From Gonatopus flavifemur (taxonomy: Eukaryota; Arthropoda; Insecta; Hymenoptera; Dryinidae): a stretch of 64,000 bases of DNA. Where the stretch lies: assembly GCA_018340375.1 (NCBI GenBank), contig JAFFJZ010000050.1, forward strand, positions 1,488,001 to 1,552,000, in the 5' to 3' direction. The number at the start of each line of letters is the position of its first letter. Within the stretch, counting starts at the first letter, position 1. The notes under the pieces are model-generated. The model was given only the letters and a program-made list of their open reading frames with translations, ran no database searches and was not told where the DNA came from. Position numbers and translations under genes: made by a program. Of the stretch, positions 53,641 to 64,000 are shown piece after piece.

Positions 53641-55190
53641 GATGAGATTCATAACTTTTCTCCTTCTTCCTCCTTCCCAAATGTTGAGGTTGATACATTA
53701 CAACATCATGTATAGAAATCTAGATTCAGGAATGCAACAATATGTCATTATAGATTCAATTGAACCTTCATTCGTAAAACCATTTTGCAGATGAATCAAA
53801 TCTTAACATTCAAATAATAGAACAGAAGTACAATATTTCCTTTCTCAAGAATTATGATGTATATTCCATCTAACATTCCAGCATACATAGCTTCAATAGA
53901 ATCAATGATACCAGAGTTCTCAAATCTGCAATCTGATTTGGCCCTTCAGCACCAACTATTTTTCCCTCAGAATACAGTCGTTGCCAAGAAAGGAGAGATA
54001 ATTTATTGAAAGTTCCGATTATGTTCCTATCCCTCAATAAAGAATCTTCCTGAAAGTTCACAGCAATCAAGTAGATTTCCTGTACGGGGGTACCCCTAAT
54101 GCTCGATCTTGATTGATAATTTCAATTCCTCAATTTTATAACTCACCCCGAAATCTTTCAAAGTACGGTTTTGTTCGTTTGATCTGAAGAACCAAACTGG
54201 CTGTTACACTTCATCAGCCAAGTAACTCTGTAGCTTATTTCAAATTATTTGATGATAATTCGTTATAAACATCACACATGATTCTTCATTGTTTGTATTG
54301 AAGTTCGCAGCAGAAAATATATCCACTGGTTTTCTCATCGTAAGTTCATGTTCTTTGAGTCAAAGAATCTGGATATCGAAGGACTTTCGTGAACTTTTTT
54401 TTCGAGACATTTCCTCTCCAAAGTCTATCCTATCCATGAATACGTTATACACAATTGAATCATTCATGAAAAGGACAATACGGAACCAATTTCACGAGAA
54501 TTGGTCGATATTCAGGTTTACCAACCCAAAAAAACATGGACTTACGATGATAAATCCAGTGAACATATTTTTTCTACAAGCTCTAATATTCAACTGGTGA
54601 ACGACGAACAATGTAACGTGGCACACGTTACTTTCTTATCAATTCGAAATTCTCCCTCTCTCTCTCGTCGGCGTCGACGGTAAAAGCTCGTGATAAATGC
54701 CGTCCTGTTCGAGACATCGATTGGTCTTTTATGCTCAATCGAATGTATTATAGATTAGTTGGTAATGGATTAATTATGTAAACCTTATGTTAAATACTTG
54801 CCGAGCTCGCACCGAGTGGTCTCCGTGGTCATGAGAATTTCTTTTTATGTTTCTTTTTGCTAATAAGCGTTTCGCCCCGATCTAAATTTCTTTTCATGTA
54901 AACAGCGGGAGACTGAGAGAACGAGGACAGCAGAGCGGCGTGACGACGAGAGCGAATTGAATCCCGTATACCATGAGGGAGACGAGGGTCATTGGTGGAC
55001 AGACTGAAGCAACCAGAAGTGTCAATCAGCCGAGGGAAATCGCGCGGGATATATCAGCAGCTGGAAATGAATCCTACTCGCCTTATAAATAGATAATGAT
55101 AGAAAATTTCGCTTTCTAGTAGAAAAGAAAGATCCAATCAATTAATTTCAACCATGATTCTCCTATTTCGCTTAGAGGAAGCGATGAAGA
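53641..55190. other. Mostly unassigned; becomes CpG-rich after 54640
   Basis: A minus-strand open frame (54070-53870) follows a plausible acceptor (GTGAACTTTCAG) but has no recognisable motif. From 54640 the base composition shifts to CpG-rich with CTCT tracts (TCTCTCTCTCGTCGGCG), often seen near insect promoters. Confidence 0.35.
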
Positions 55191-55328
55191 TAATTTTATT
55201 CGGTTATTCCGCGTGGCCACCGAAGTACAACGAAAGTTGCGTGCGCATTCACTTTCCGGCACGACCGACTCGTTGCAACGAGAGAAGTCAGTGTTGAACC
55301 GGACGGCATATCGCGTTGTGCGAAAGTA

Positions 55329-55541
55329 ATGGAAAGTAAAAGAAAAGCTTGTGGGAACCTCCGTACGTGCAGTATTCTACAAATAGCGATTGTGGTGTGG
55401 AGTTTTTCGTGCCACCATCAAGGATTACCACAAGGGAAGCATGACCACCCATACGGTCTGGGACGAAGTTGGGTTCATTTGCTCAGGACATTCTATCTAA
55501 TGTTTCACGCTTTTCTGTTCGGCTGTGCGCCATCTCGCTGA
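55329..55541 (+). CDS. Candidate first coding exon with signal-like N-terminus
   Basis: The ATG at 55329 (context AAAGTAATGG) opens 70 codons. Basic residues MESKRK are followed by a hydrophobic stretch (SILQIAIVVW) and a Cys, then GLPQGKHDHPYGLGRSWVHL, which looks like a mature secreted or extracellular start rather than random sequence. It lies in CpG-rich DNA that continues on the far side of the Transib insertion (59910-60700). No strong GTAAGT donor is evident, so exon limits are uncertain. I do not recognise the gene. Confidence 0.33.
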   Translation: MESKRKACGNLRTCSILQIAIVVWSFSCHHQGLPQGKHDHPYGLGRSWVHLLRTFYLMFHAFLFGCAPSR

Positions 55542-55789
55542 GTCTTCCCTCCTGTCTTGATCGCGTCTCGCGTGGTGTTTTCAGGCATTCGCCTGTTCAA
55601 CCGAATTCCCGAACGGTCTGAATTTTTTTAATTTCGAGGGTAAATTTCTTGTTTATTTCCCTTCTCTCCGATGGCTACGGGGATCGCTCGGTATTACGAA
55701 GGGCTACGAATGTTCCGGAGCGGAGAAAGACTTTGAGTGTGTTTTAAGCCTACACCGTCGCACAGTGGTCGTTTTTCCCAATCTAGGTG

Positions 55790-56480
55790 GACAAAATTCA
55801 AAACTCTATCATATTCGCTTGAAACTCGGTATTAGGGGGTTTTTGGGGTCGCAGAATCCGAATCTGGAGTCAGAACTTCGAAATTCAAAATGGCGGATTC
55901 AATATGGCGGACAAAAATTCAAAAATGGTTCATATCTGCTTGAAACTTAGTACCTGGGGGTTTTTGGGGTCACAGAATCCAAATCTGGACTCAGAATTCC
56001 GGAATTCGGAATGGCGGATTCAATATGGCGGACAAAAGATCAAAAATGGTTGATATCTGCTTGAAACTTAGTACCTGGGGGTTTTCGGGGTCACAGAATC
56101 CAAATCTGGACTCAGAATTCGGGAATTCAAAATGGCGGATTCAATATGGCGGACAAAAATGGAAAAAAATGGTTGATATCCGCTTGAAACTCACTTTCAA
56201 GGAGTTTTTGGGGTCGCAGAATTCGAATCTGGAGTGTGAAATCCGAAATTCGAAATGGCGGATTCAATATGGCGGACAAAAATTCGAAAATCGTTGATAC
56301 CCGTTTGAAACTCACTAATGGCAAGGTTCTTGGGGTCGCAGAATCCAAATGTGGAGTCAGAAATCCGAAATTCAACATGGCGGTTTCAATATGGCGGACA
56401 CAAATTCAAAAAAGGTTGATATCCGCTTGAAACTTACTATCAGGGGGTTTCGGGGTCGCATAAATTCAATCTGGACTCAG
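55790..56480. repeat. Tandem repeat, 121-123-bp unit, ~5.5 copies, inside Transib
   Basis: CAATATGGCGGACAAAA starts at 55900, 56021, 56142, 56265 and 56387. Each unit has CGCTTGAAACT-A-TA, GGGGGTTTTTGGGGTCGCAG, AATCTGGA-TCAGAA and AATGGCGGATT. It begins within 45 bp of the left Transib end. The same unit lies in the short Transib at 24.8-25.8 kb and as an orphan array at 6.6-7.3 kb. Confidence 0.93.
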
Positions 56481-56835
56481 AACTTTGCAACTTCAGGATA
56501 CCACACTATCTAAATGAAACAAAAGCACCACACTAGGGTTCTACATACCTCATTGTTCGAATCACTGTTATTATCCCAATCTTCATCGTTGAAACATTTG
56601 TTTTTTTTTTCAACTTTGCGTGGAAACTCTCAAAAAAACAAATATTCACTCATTATCAATCCTTACAGCGATAAATAGAAATGATGAACAGAAAGAAAGC
56701 GAAATGGAATTTTTAATTCACTTCCGAATAAGATGAAATGTATTTTATTGAACATCAATCTTGAAGATGAAGCAGCAACTTACAAAAAACTGGTGAAATT
56801 TCCAAATGCCTTAAAAATCAACTCTTATCTATTCC

Positions 56836-58842
56836 TCATTCAGATGTTGGAGAAGCATGTGATTGTCCAATATCAGGTTCACGCAGTAAATTAAACACTT
56901 CCACAGGTAACGGTTTGCAGGTTTTGAATTGAGATATCCTATTATCACGATTAGACAAGATAAAAATGTGGGGATCAGAGGAATACAGCAAAGTGTGTAA
57001 CAAATCTTCCATGTTCTGATGCCGAGACATTTTTCTCGTGTTGAATTCTCGGTATCTTCTGATATCTTTGTTCCTGGCCTCTAAAGCTTCTTCTGACATC
57101 ATCTCCCCACCATGAATCAGTAACCTATGCACACTAGAAGGCATATGGTACCACGAATATAACTTCACGTATAAATCCGCTGTTTCTTTGGCGTACAGAG
57201 AAAATCTCTCAACGTCAATGTCAAATCCACTTGATATGGTTTTCAATATTACGTTAAACCTCTTCAATCAATTTTCGTCAAGTCCTGTTATTTGAGCAAC
57301 CGTTGAAAAATTCTCAGAGAATCGTGCTGCGGTATTTCCGTCATTAGTTGTTCCGTAACCTTGTTTCACAACGTCAACTAACAATCCCATTTCCTGCCGA
57401 ATCGCCTTAGTGATACGTTTTTTATTATCCTCTAAAATTTGCTTGTCCTGTTTTTCTGTTATCCGGTACTTCTTTATATTAATGCGATATGCAATGTGAA
57501 GCATACAGTCGAGGCATCTCATGTATGCATGGAGAGATGAAAGGCCCAGATGGTATCTAGTCTCATCACACTCTCTCTCATAAACGGAAGAGAGATTGTT
57601 CATCAGTTCAGGAGTAACTTTGCAAATACTACATGTTTGAACCGATGTCTCTGTGATTGTGCTGAAGGTTTTGCCATCGATCATAGTGAGCATTAACTGA
57701 TGGTCAATTTTTGCTGTGATGTTGTCTAGGGTCACTATAGTCGGAGAAAGCCCTTCGATCTGACTTTCTATTCCCGAAATTTCTTCTCGAATTAAATCAG
57801 GGGTTTCCTTTTCAAAAATGAGTTTCACTGGTCGGCAAAATCTTGTAGACGAAGCCCGACGATTATTCCAGATTATGGTATTTCCATCTTCCGTTTGTAA
57901 TCGAAGAGGCACAATGCAAACTACATATAGATTCCCGTCTGTTTTTTCACGGTCTTCCTCATTTCGAATACGAATTTTATACATAGATTGTCCCCCACTT
58001 CCATCAGCTCCCCATTTATACAATAAAACAAGATCTGATTGTGAATTTCCACATACGCTTTCTAAAATATCTTTCAGAGCGAGGCATAATCTTGATGACG
58101 TATGATCCACTGTGGCTTGAAGTCGAATTTCTGCTGAAAATTCTGTGATACTTATACTGTTGTTTGGTGGATAACATTCTTTTTTTGCCACCAAGATGTT
58201 TTCATAACTTGGATATATATTGGCTTTCCGATTTTTAGCTCCTTGTTGCATCAGGATGTAGCTATTTTTGGAGAAACGTCCATCTATATACAAAGCAAGA
58301 CCTTCTTCGGGTGAATAAGTTTCTGGTTTCACATTTGGGGCACCAAATGCATGTTTGATTTTTGTTGCTCTGGTGGGAGAGCTTTCTGTGATCTTTTTTA
58401 AAACTGAAGATGCGTCTTTTTTACCAGTAGTATACAAATTCGAGCGAGTTGCAAACGTCAATTCTTCTGAAGTATGATTATCCAGCAAGTTTTGAATTCT
58501 TCTTTTTTTCGATTTCTCACTCAAATTCTGGAATTCTTTGGACGGTCTCCCTATAGAGCTCTGTTGACCACTTGGTTCAGGAAACAAATTGATCGTTGAA
58601 TCTAGCCATTCAGAAAAACGTTGTTCGAATTTTTGTTTCGACCGATAGCACTTTTTCCATTTGTCCCGCAAATGGCTCAGAAAATTGTTTATAATTTGCA
58701 GTACACATTCAGAAACATGGGTTGAGTTTCCCGACATTGACGTTTTTCCTTTTACATATCGCAACACTGCATCAAATTTCTTGGACGCCTCTCTTTCGGA
58801 ATACCACACATCAAACAGCTCTCTCTTGGTGATAGACATCAT
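56836..58842 (-). pseudogene. Transib transposase (RAG1-core-like), one premature stop
   Basis: A 668-codon minus-strand frame with a single TGA at 57268-57270 (codon 525); the decayed copy at 32 kb has a Leu codon there. The N-terminal region (MSITKRELFDVWYS) is followed by a basic linker. The likely RNase-H-fold core has Asp280 in KWGADGSGGQSMYK and Asp389 in LTMIDGKTFSTITE, the Cys pair C404/C407 (TCSICKVTP), helices GLSSLHAYMRCLDCMLHIAY, and MGLLVDVVKQGYGTTNDGNT. After the stop come the His pair H572/H577 (SVHRLLIH) and Glu588 in EEALEARNKDIRRYREFNTR. The Asp-Asp-Glu order, the Cys and His pairs, and E-x-x-N-K match the RAG1 core (D600, D708, C727/C730, H937/H942, E962). The stop falls before the His pair and Glu, so a truncated product would be inactive unless read through. 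Confidence 0.92.
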
Positions 58843-59909
58843 TCTGATAGAACGGAATGAGAATATATACTAAAATATTGAAAAACACAATGAACAGATT
58901 ATTGCTTGCGAATTACAACTGACCAGGATTGACATTACAGTGATTATACCAAAAGTTCAGAAATTACAACTCCTTAAGATAGGACAGTCGCGTCACTAAC
59001 AAATAAAACAAAAGTGTAATCTCGTCCAGTCGTCGTTTGTTGCTAACTTCACGCCGAATGCTTGACAAACTCCAAATCATTATGAAATTCATGCATTTTA
59101 ATTATATGAGGTCCACAATAATGAACATATAGGAATTATAAGGAAAAACACATTGACAGAGCGATACCGGAGCCAAACCAAGAGACGAAACGTCAGTATT
59201 CTAAAAGAAAGTGATACCTGATCAATTTTATGACTCAAATATCATTGAAAATCATTTGTCTGTAAGAAATTCCAATTAAAGAAAAAAAATGTATTGCATA
59301 CAGAATAAAATGTGGCTAATGACATCAAACGAATTGGCGAAAGGACAAGCGAGGACAGAGAGAATTTGGAAAAACATTCACCAAATCCTGAGACGCACTC
59401 AGACGCACTTGGAATTCGAACGAAACGATTCAGAATTGTTCACACTTTCGACTCCTTTTTCCCGTTTGTCGGATAAGGCCGGATAGGAAAAGTTATAGTC
59501 CATTAAAGTTGAAATTATGTTATTTCAGTAAAGGTATAAATGGGTTCACTATATGATGAACGAGGAAAGAATCAAACTAATTTTTCCCACTTCCACCATG
59601 AAAATTATGTTAAAGATAATGTATTTTCACTACTCAACATGATAGCATACCACTTGAATCGTTTTTCGACGCGTATTAGGTAAAACACAATGTAGACTTT
59701 TTTCATTGAAAAACCGAGAACGAACAAACGCAAAAATGAGTGATTGAAACATGCACATTTGGACATGATTAGCAAACTTCTGACTGTTGATCATCAATTT
59801 TATCGTGTTCACAACTATCCTAAATGACATACGAATGTTCATTTAATCCATTGGAAGACTTTGATTTTTGTACTTTTGTCCAGCTAGATTGGAAAAAACG
59901 ACCACTGTG
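58843..59909 (-). other. 5' non-coding region of the Transib element
   Basis: This lies between the transposase start and the right terminal repeat. No additional frame is recognised. Any promoter must be here, but no TATA or initiator can be assigned with confidence. Confidence 0.5.
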
Positions 59910-61689
59910 CGTCGGCCTTGTGGCGGTCTACACACGCGATACAGTTCGTCGTGGTTATCCTTTCTTTCTTGAGCTTGCAACAATCTCTTCCCCCGTGTCG
60001 CGATATATATTCTTGTTTGCTTGAAATTCATTTATAATTCCGTATCGTCTATTTTGATTATTCTTCCGAATATTCTCTTTTTTTCTCAATCTATGATAAA
60101 TGCTTGTTACGTTTGGTCTACCGAAGACTTAAAATAAAAGTGAGATCTTTTTTTCATCTTTGGTTCTCGAGTCGATTTCTCACCACTGTCCTTCTCTCGA
60201 ACTTCTATCTGCCGTCTTTTCCTATCTCTTCTCACTCTGACCCCAACGACTGACTCGACGGGCACGTATGTCAGAGTAAGAGGGAGAGACTCAAACATTT
60301 GTGGGATGGTTTTCATTAGCCGAAATGGTATGTGTTCCTGAACGTGGCGTTTCATTGATCAAGACGCCTGGCGCCCAACCCGTCAGTTCGACCACGCAGT
60401 TTCCTCGTTTTGTAACGCAATCTCTCTCGCTTAGTTTTCGAGTTGATTGGAATGGAACATAAACTATGTGGATATTCTTTCTCTCTCTCGCCCACTGCTA
60501 TCTGTTGACTTTCCTTTGCTCCTGCTCTCTGGCCTTTGAATGTAGTTGACTGACCTGAAAATTAGTAAATGGCTATAGAGGCGGCTCCAGAAACGAGCGA
60601 GAGAATGGATACGTCACAACAACCCTGAAGATCTCCTGTTGCGCGTTGATAAACTGAGAGTCCGTTCGATCTGAAAATTTTCAAAAAGTTTGTGTATACA
60701 CTGACGGAGAACTTCGTTGCTGAGAGTTTTGGTAGCTCATACTTTCCCCGCCACTTTTCTATTGCGGGGCGTCGAAGACGTGGTGTTCACTTCGAATTGG
60801 GAATTGATTGATTTCTCATATTCCTTCAATATCGTCGTCTCCGGAAAAGTCTTACAAAGCAGGACTACAAGACTCGTTTTGATACATCACAGGGTGATCA
60901 AGTTAGGGCGAGTTTAGAATTAAAAAACATTGATTTTTCGAGCAAAGAGTAGGTAGTCTTGTTTTCCTTGAAAACTATCGATCACAAAGGGAATTCGTAG
61001 AGGGAGATTTGGTTTCATTTCTCAAGCGTTATCACCCAGTATTTTCAGATTCTCAAAATTTCGACTCTTTTCGACCGCCAACGTGACGACTTGAACAATA
61101 CTTTGGCTGCTTCTCGAACGCTTGAGCGGTTATTACATGGGTGTCCTCAAATCTTATCTTGAAATGCAGATAATTCAATTTCTTATATTCACCATATTCC
61201 CAAGATCGTAGAAATTTTGTAAATAAAACGGATATGTCCACCATTTCGCTTTGCAGTCATTCACATACAAATCCATCACCTGGCCCCACTTAGGTCCCGC
61301 TCCAAGGAAAGGCATCAGATATTGAGAAATTAACAGCGCCATGAAGATCAAAGGTGATAATCTGTGGAATTGTTTAATCGTTCTAAATACTTTCTATTCT
61401 AATTTTGTTATTGCTCGAATAGCGATAGGTGTTCGAACGTATGTACAAATTCGGAACGTTTGTGAAACCACAGCTTCCCGGATGGCTGGGGGTCTCAAAT
61501 TCGCGTGCGGATTTGGATCCCCATTCGGAACCAGCCAGGTCCTGCTTCGAACCCCTCAGGTTTCCATCCGTAACCAGCCAGGTTCCTCTGTGGCCACGCG
61601 GGTTCCTGCCTGGCAGGTTCCGGTCGGGGACTTGAGAGGTCTCACACGCAAGAAATAGGTACAATGCAATGACACAAAAAGGGTTGTCA
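59910..61689. other. CpG-rich flank, no gene recognised
   Basis: From 59910 to about 60700 the DNA is rich in CpG and CTCTCT tracts, like 54640-55755 on the other side of the Transib. The two were contiguous before insertion and may be a promoter or 5'-UTR region. At 61460-61640 the word AACCAGCCAGGTTCC or a variant occurs twice in a GC-rich patch. No exon could be supported. Confidence 0.35.
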
Positions 61690-61920
61690 TATGAACTAGG
61701 GGTACGCGAGTACTCGAAAAAGTCGAGTACCCGACCCGACCCAAGTGTCGGGTTTCAGTCGGGTCGAGTTTTTATAACTACCCGACTTATTCGGGTTGCT
61801 CGATGAAATCGAGTTACTCGACTTTGCTCCAATTACTCGATGTGTTCGAATTACTCGATATGTTCGGATTACTCGAACTGTTCGAGTCACTTGATGTGGT
61901 AGAGTTACTCGATTTTTTTC
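61690..61920. repeat. 18-bp minisatellite with TCGAGTA palindromic head
   Basis: GTACGCGAGTACTCG and AAGTCGAGTACCCGACCCGA (61700-61745) form overlapping inverted words. From about 61793 the unit TTACTCGATRTGTTCGAA repeats about six times with drift, ending near 61915. ACTCG/CGAGT-rich repeats of this kind are common in insect hAT-type MITEs, but no complete element can be bounded. Confidence 0.65.
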
Positions 61921-62088
61921 AAGTTAGAAATATTTCAACTTGAAAAGTTCTAAATTCATTTCAATTATAACCACAGAAATCTCCATCCTTTGGAATAGTG
62001 TTCTTTCATACACTGAAAAAAAGTATAGTGGGAATGACAAAAAAATTCCTGTCAAAACAAATTAAATATAAGAATGAGAGATGCGATG

Positions 62089-62370
62089 ATTACACGGAGA
62101 AAACTCGCAACATATCACATCACCTAACCTTTCCACGATTTTTTTATCTCGAAACTGCGTGAAAAAACATCACAACATCGTAGAACATGAATCTCGAATC
62201 CTGTAATATTATTCCACCGTGAAGTTGGGTCATCTAAAATTAAGCAGTTTGGGGATCCAAACCACACAGTTGGAAATGAAAAATCATCAATCGGTTGATT
62301 TCGTGTAAATTGCGAGATGAAAAATCACAAAGGTTAGATGATGTAATATCTCGCGATTTCTCTTTGTGAA
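62089..62370. repeat. Inverted repeat, ~75-bp arms, MITE-like
   Basis: The left arm (62089-62165) carries ACACGGAGAAAACTCGC, ATCACATCACCTAACCTTT and CGATTTTTTTATCTCG. The right arm (62295-62370) is its complement with about 20% mismatch. The ~130-bp centre is unique. No target duplication is seen. Confidence 0.65.
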
Positions 62371-64000
62371 GTCAGTTGTCTTGTTTTGTATCCAGATCAG
62401 ATTCAAACAGAGATAGCACTGCCTAAAAGTCGAATCTTTTACCCTTAGCTAACCACAGTCTTTGTAGTGTCCGCTCGTTTTAGCAGCATATGCTATGAGG
62501 TGTGGTACTCCAGCCATGCACCGATTGCTTACATCAGGCCCCTCTGACTCACACATTTTTCAATACTTTTAATTCTCACATAATGTCCATCAAAATCCAG
62601 ATGGCAATCCGATCTAGTGATACGAAACAACTGATAAACATAACCCAAAATTCTCATCCCGCGAATAGTCAAGACAAGCTGGTGTTGTGATTTTCGTCAA
62701 TTTATATATAAATTTTCCAATAAACTTATTTTCATTCATTTCGCGAATTATTTGACTATGTACAACTTAAATTGGAATCAAGTGTCGGCCAACTGTTGTG
62801 TGGAGCCATCTATGATAGGCCATTATATTAGTCACAATTCATTCTTGCGTAATTTCGTGATGTAGGTATGAAATTCATTCGCGCAGACGCGAAGAGTATC
62901 AGGCCTATGATATTGTATACGGTTAAGTCCCGGTGAAAATTAGCGTATGAAACCACATGGAAGAGTAACCGAAGCAGTATCTAATCGCGAAAGAAGCCGA
63001 AATTGAAACGTATTTACGTTTCATTTGTTCTAATATTCGCTTCTCTTAGGGAAATATTACTCCACTTCAAGCAGAATGCGTCATTTTTTTGCGGGAAAAT
63101 GACGCGTTCTGGTCAAAATGGCGCAAATTTTTCTAAGGATTTTCACGAGTAGAAATTTTGGTAGCCCTGTTATCCACCAGAAGATAAATACACCGAAAGA
63201 TGATTGAACCGGAATTTTCAGCCCCTAAGGAAGATCTGCCGAATGTTCATTTTACCGAATATTTTTTATCCAATAGTATCGCTTGTTTCTCATAAATACC
63301 AAGAGACGAACCATTCTGTAGTTTTCGGTACGATGAATATTCGGTGCACAAACAATTCGGTGTATTGAAGGCCCACCATCATGATCAAACCGATTTTCGA
63401 CTCGTATGGAAATATTTCGCTAAAAAATTTCTGCAAAACCATGAATAATCTCTTAGAAACACCACATTTTCTTCGCAAAAATCTGAGAAACTCTGACAAA
63501 CTCTGAGAATCTCTGAAATTGTCATGGAACATCTAATAAGATGGGACATTTTGTGCATACTTGTTGGAGTCTTTCGGGATTTTTTCATTCATTCCCACAC
63601 AACTAGGAACGAAATTGCGCGATGAAAAAATTCCAACGAAATCATGAGGAATTCCTAACATTTTTCTGACTATTGAAAAAAAATTAAAATATTTTCTAAC
63701 ACTTTTTCACATATGATATTTGAATGATTTAGAATTCCAATTTTTGAATATAGAATCTCAAAATTTTTTAGTCATCAAAAAAATATTGAAAATTTACTAG
63801 TTTTGTCAGAACTTTTTCAGAGCGCAATTTCGTTCCCATTTATGATTATTATTGCAGTTTGTCAGAGTTTTTTAGATTTTTGCAGAGAAAATGCGATGTT
63901 GTTCAGAGATTATGGTTTCACAGAAATTTTTTCGTGAAATATTTCCATACGGGGTGATATTGATAAGCGGCATGACTGATAATCCACATAGAACATCATT
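62371..64000. other. AT-rich sequence, nothing recognised
   Basis: No gene or bounded repeat could be supported. The part from 63290 to 63960 contains repeated short words around CTCTGAGAATCTCTGA and AATTTCGTTCC that suggest a degenerate inverted arrangement about 63680. It is too diverged to define. Confidence 0.35.

Larger units (their letters stand above)
55761..59909 (-). mobile_element. Complete Transib element, 4149 bp
   Basis: The left end reads CACAGTGGTCGTTTTT, then CCCAATCTAGGTGG and ACAAAATTC. The right end, reverse complemented, reads CACAGTGGTCGTTTTT, TCCAATCTAGCTGG and ACAAAAGTA. Each is a heptamer CACAGTG, exactly 23 bp, and an ACAAAA-type nonamer, as in 23-RSS recombination signals. 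A 5-bp CGTCG flanks both sides (55756-55760, 59910-59914). Inside are a 121-bp tandem array near the left end and a RAG1-like transposase on the minus strand (58842-56836). Transib elements are the known relatives of the V(D)J recombinase RAG1, with GC-rich 5-bp target duplications, so end structure, duplication and protein all agree. Confidence 0.96.

Noticed and set aside
53870..54070. Minus-strand exon candidate after GTGAACTTTCAG
   Set aside because: The frame has no recognisable motif. Alternative frames using another AG are equally plausible, and no neighbouring exon was found.
61341..61660. 105-codon frame in a GC-rich patch with repeated AACCAGCCAGGT words
   Set aside because: Overlapping frames on both strands are equally long, a composition effect; no domain seen.
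1..64000. CRISPR arrays, operons, ribosome-binding sites, rRNA genes
   Set aside because: Nothing of the kind is present. Regular repeats here are eukaryotic satellites or MITEs, and genes have introns.

Overview
The window looks like AT-rich nuclear DNA of an arthropod, most likely an insect. The evidence is spliced genes, mariner, hAT, Transib, copia and RTE-type elements, and many MITEs, with no operons or prokaryotic signals. The order cannot be fixed from the sequence. Nearly all the DNA is transposon-derived, and most reading frames are broken. Every similarity named here was recognised by eye; no search was run.

Host genes. The clearest is a minus-strand gene for a 'nose resistant to fluoxetine' (nrf-6)-type membrane acyltransferase. 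Three candidate exons lie at 39.56-40.31 kb and the last two at 3.59-3.97 kb. Phases match across a 35.6-kb intron, so almost everything from 4 to 39.5 kb is intronic. A decayed two-exon gene of an uncharacterised family lies at 1-1.0 kb. A possible first exon in CpG-rich DNA lies at 55.3 kb. A USP-type deubiquitinase domain lacking its catalytic Cys and His lies at 45.1-45.96 kb.

Layout. 7.3-11.1 kb: 5'-truncated copia element holding a Harbinger-like MITE. 11.8-14.0 kb: foldback element. 15.5-16.1 kb: hAT fragment. 16.0-28.5 kb: an old inverted duplication whose arms each carry a decayed copy of one unrecognised transposon-like gene, with a 3.1-kb satellite of 49-bp monomers across the axis. 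Comparing the arms dates several insertions exactly: a 776-bp element in the left arm; a mariner, a small Transib and a 416-bp MITE in the right arm. 28.5-32.3 kb: tandem repeats split by a 1.8-kb LTR-like insertion. 32.4-34.5 kb: truncated Transib. 36.7-38.0 kb: mariner. 38.6-39.5 kb: cluster of hairpins. 41.6-53.6 kb: RTE-type LINE split by a 9.8-kb nest of large palindromes, the USP-like gene and a nearly intact mariner. 55.76-59.91 kb: complete Transib element.

Most notable. The full-length Transib (4149 bp, target duplication CGTCG) encodes a RAG1-like transposase broken by one stop codon. Both ends have V(D)J-signal architecture: heptamer CACAGTG, a 23-bp spacer, then an ACAAAA-type nonamer. 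Two more copies in the window keep the same spacing.
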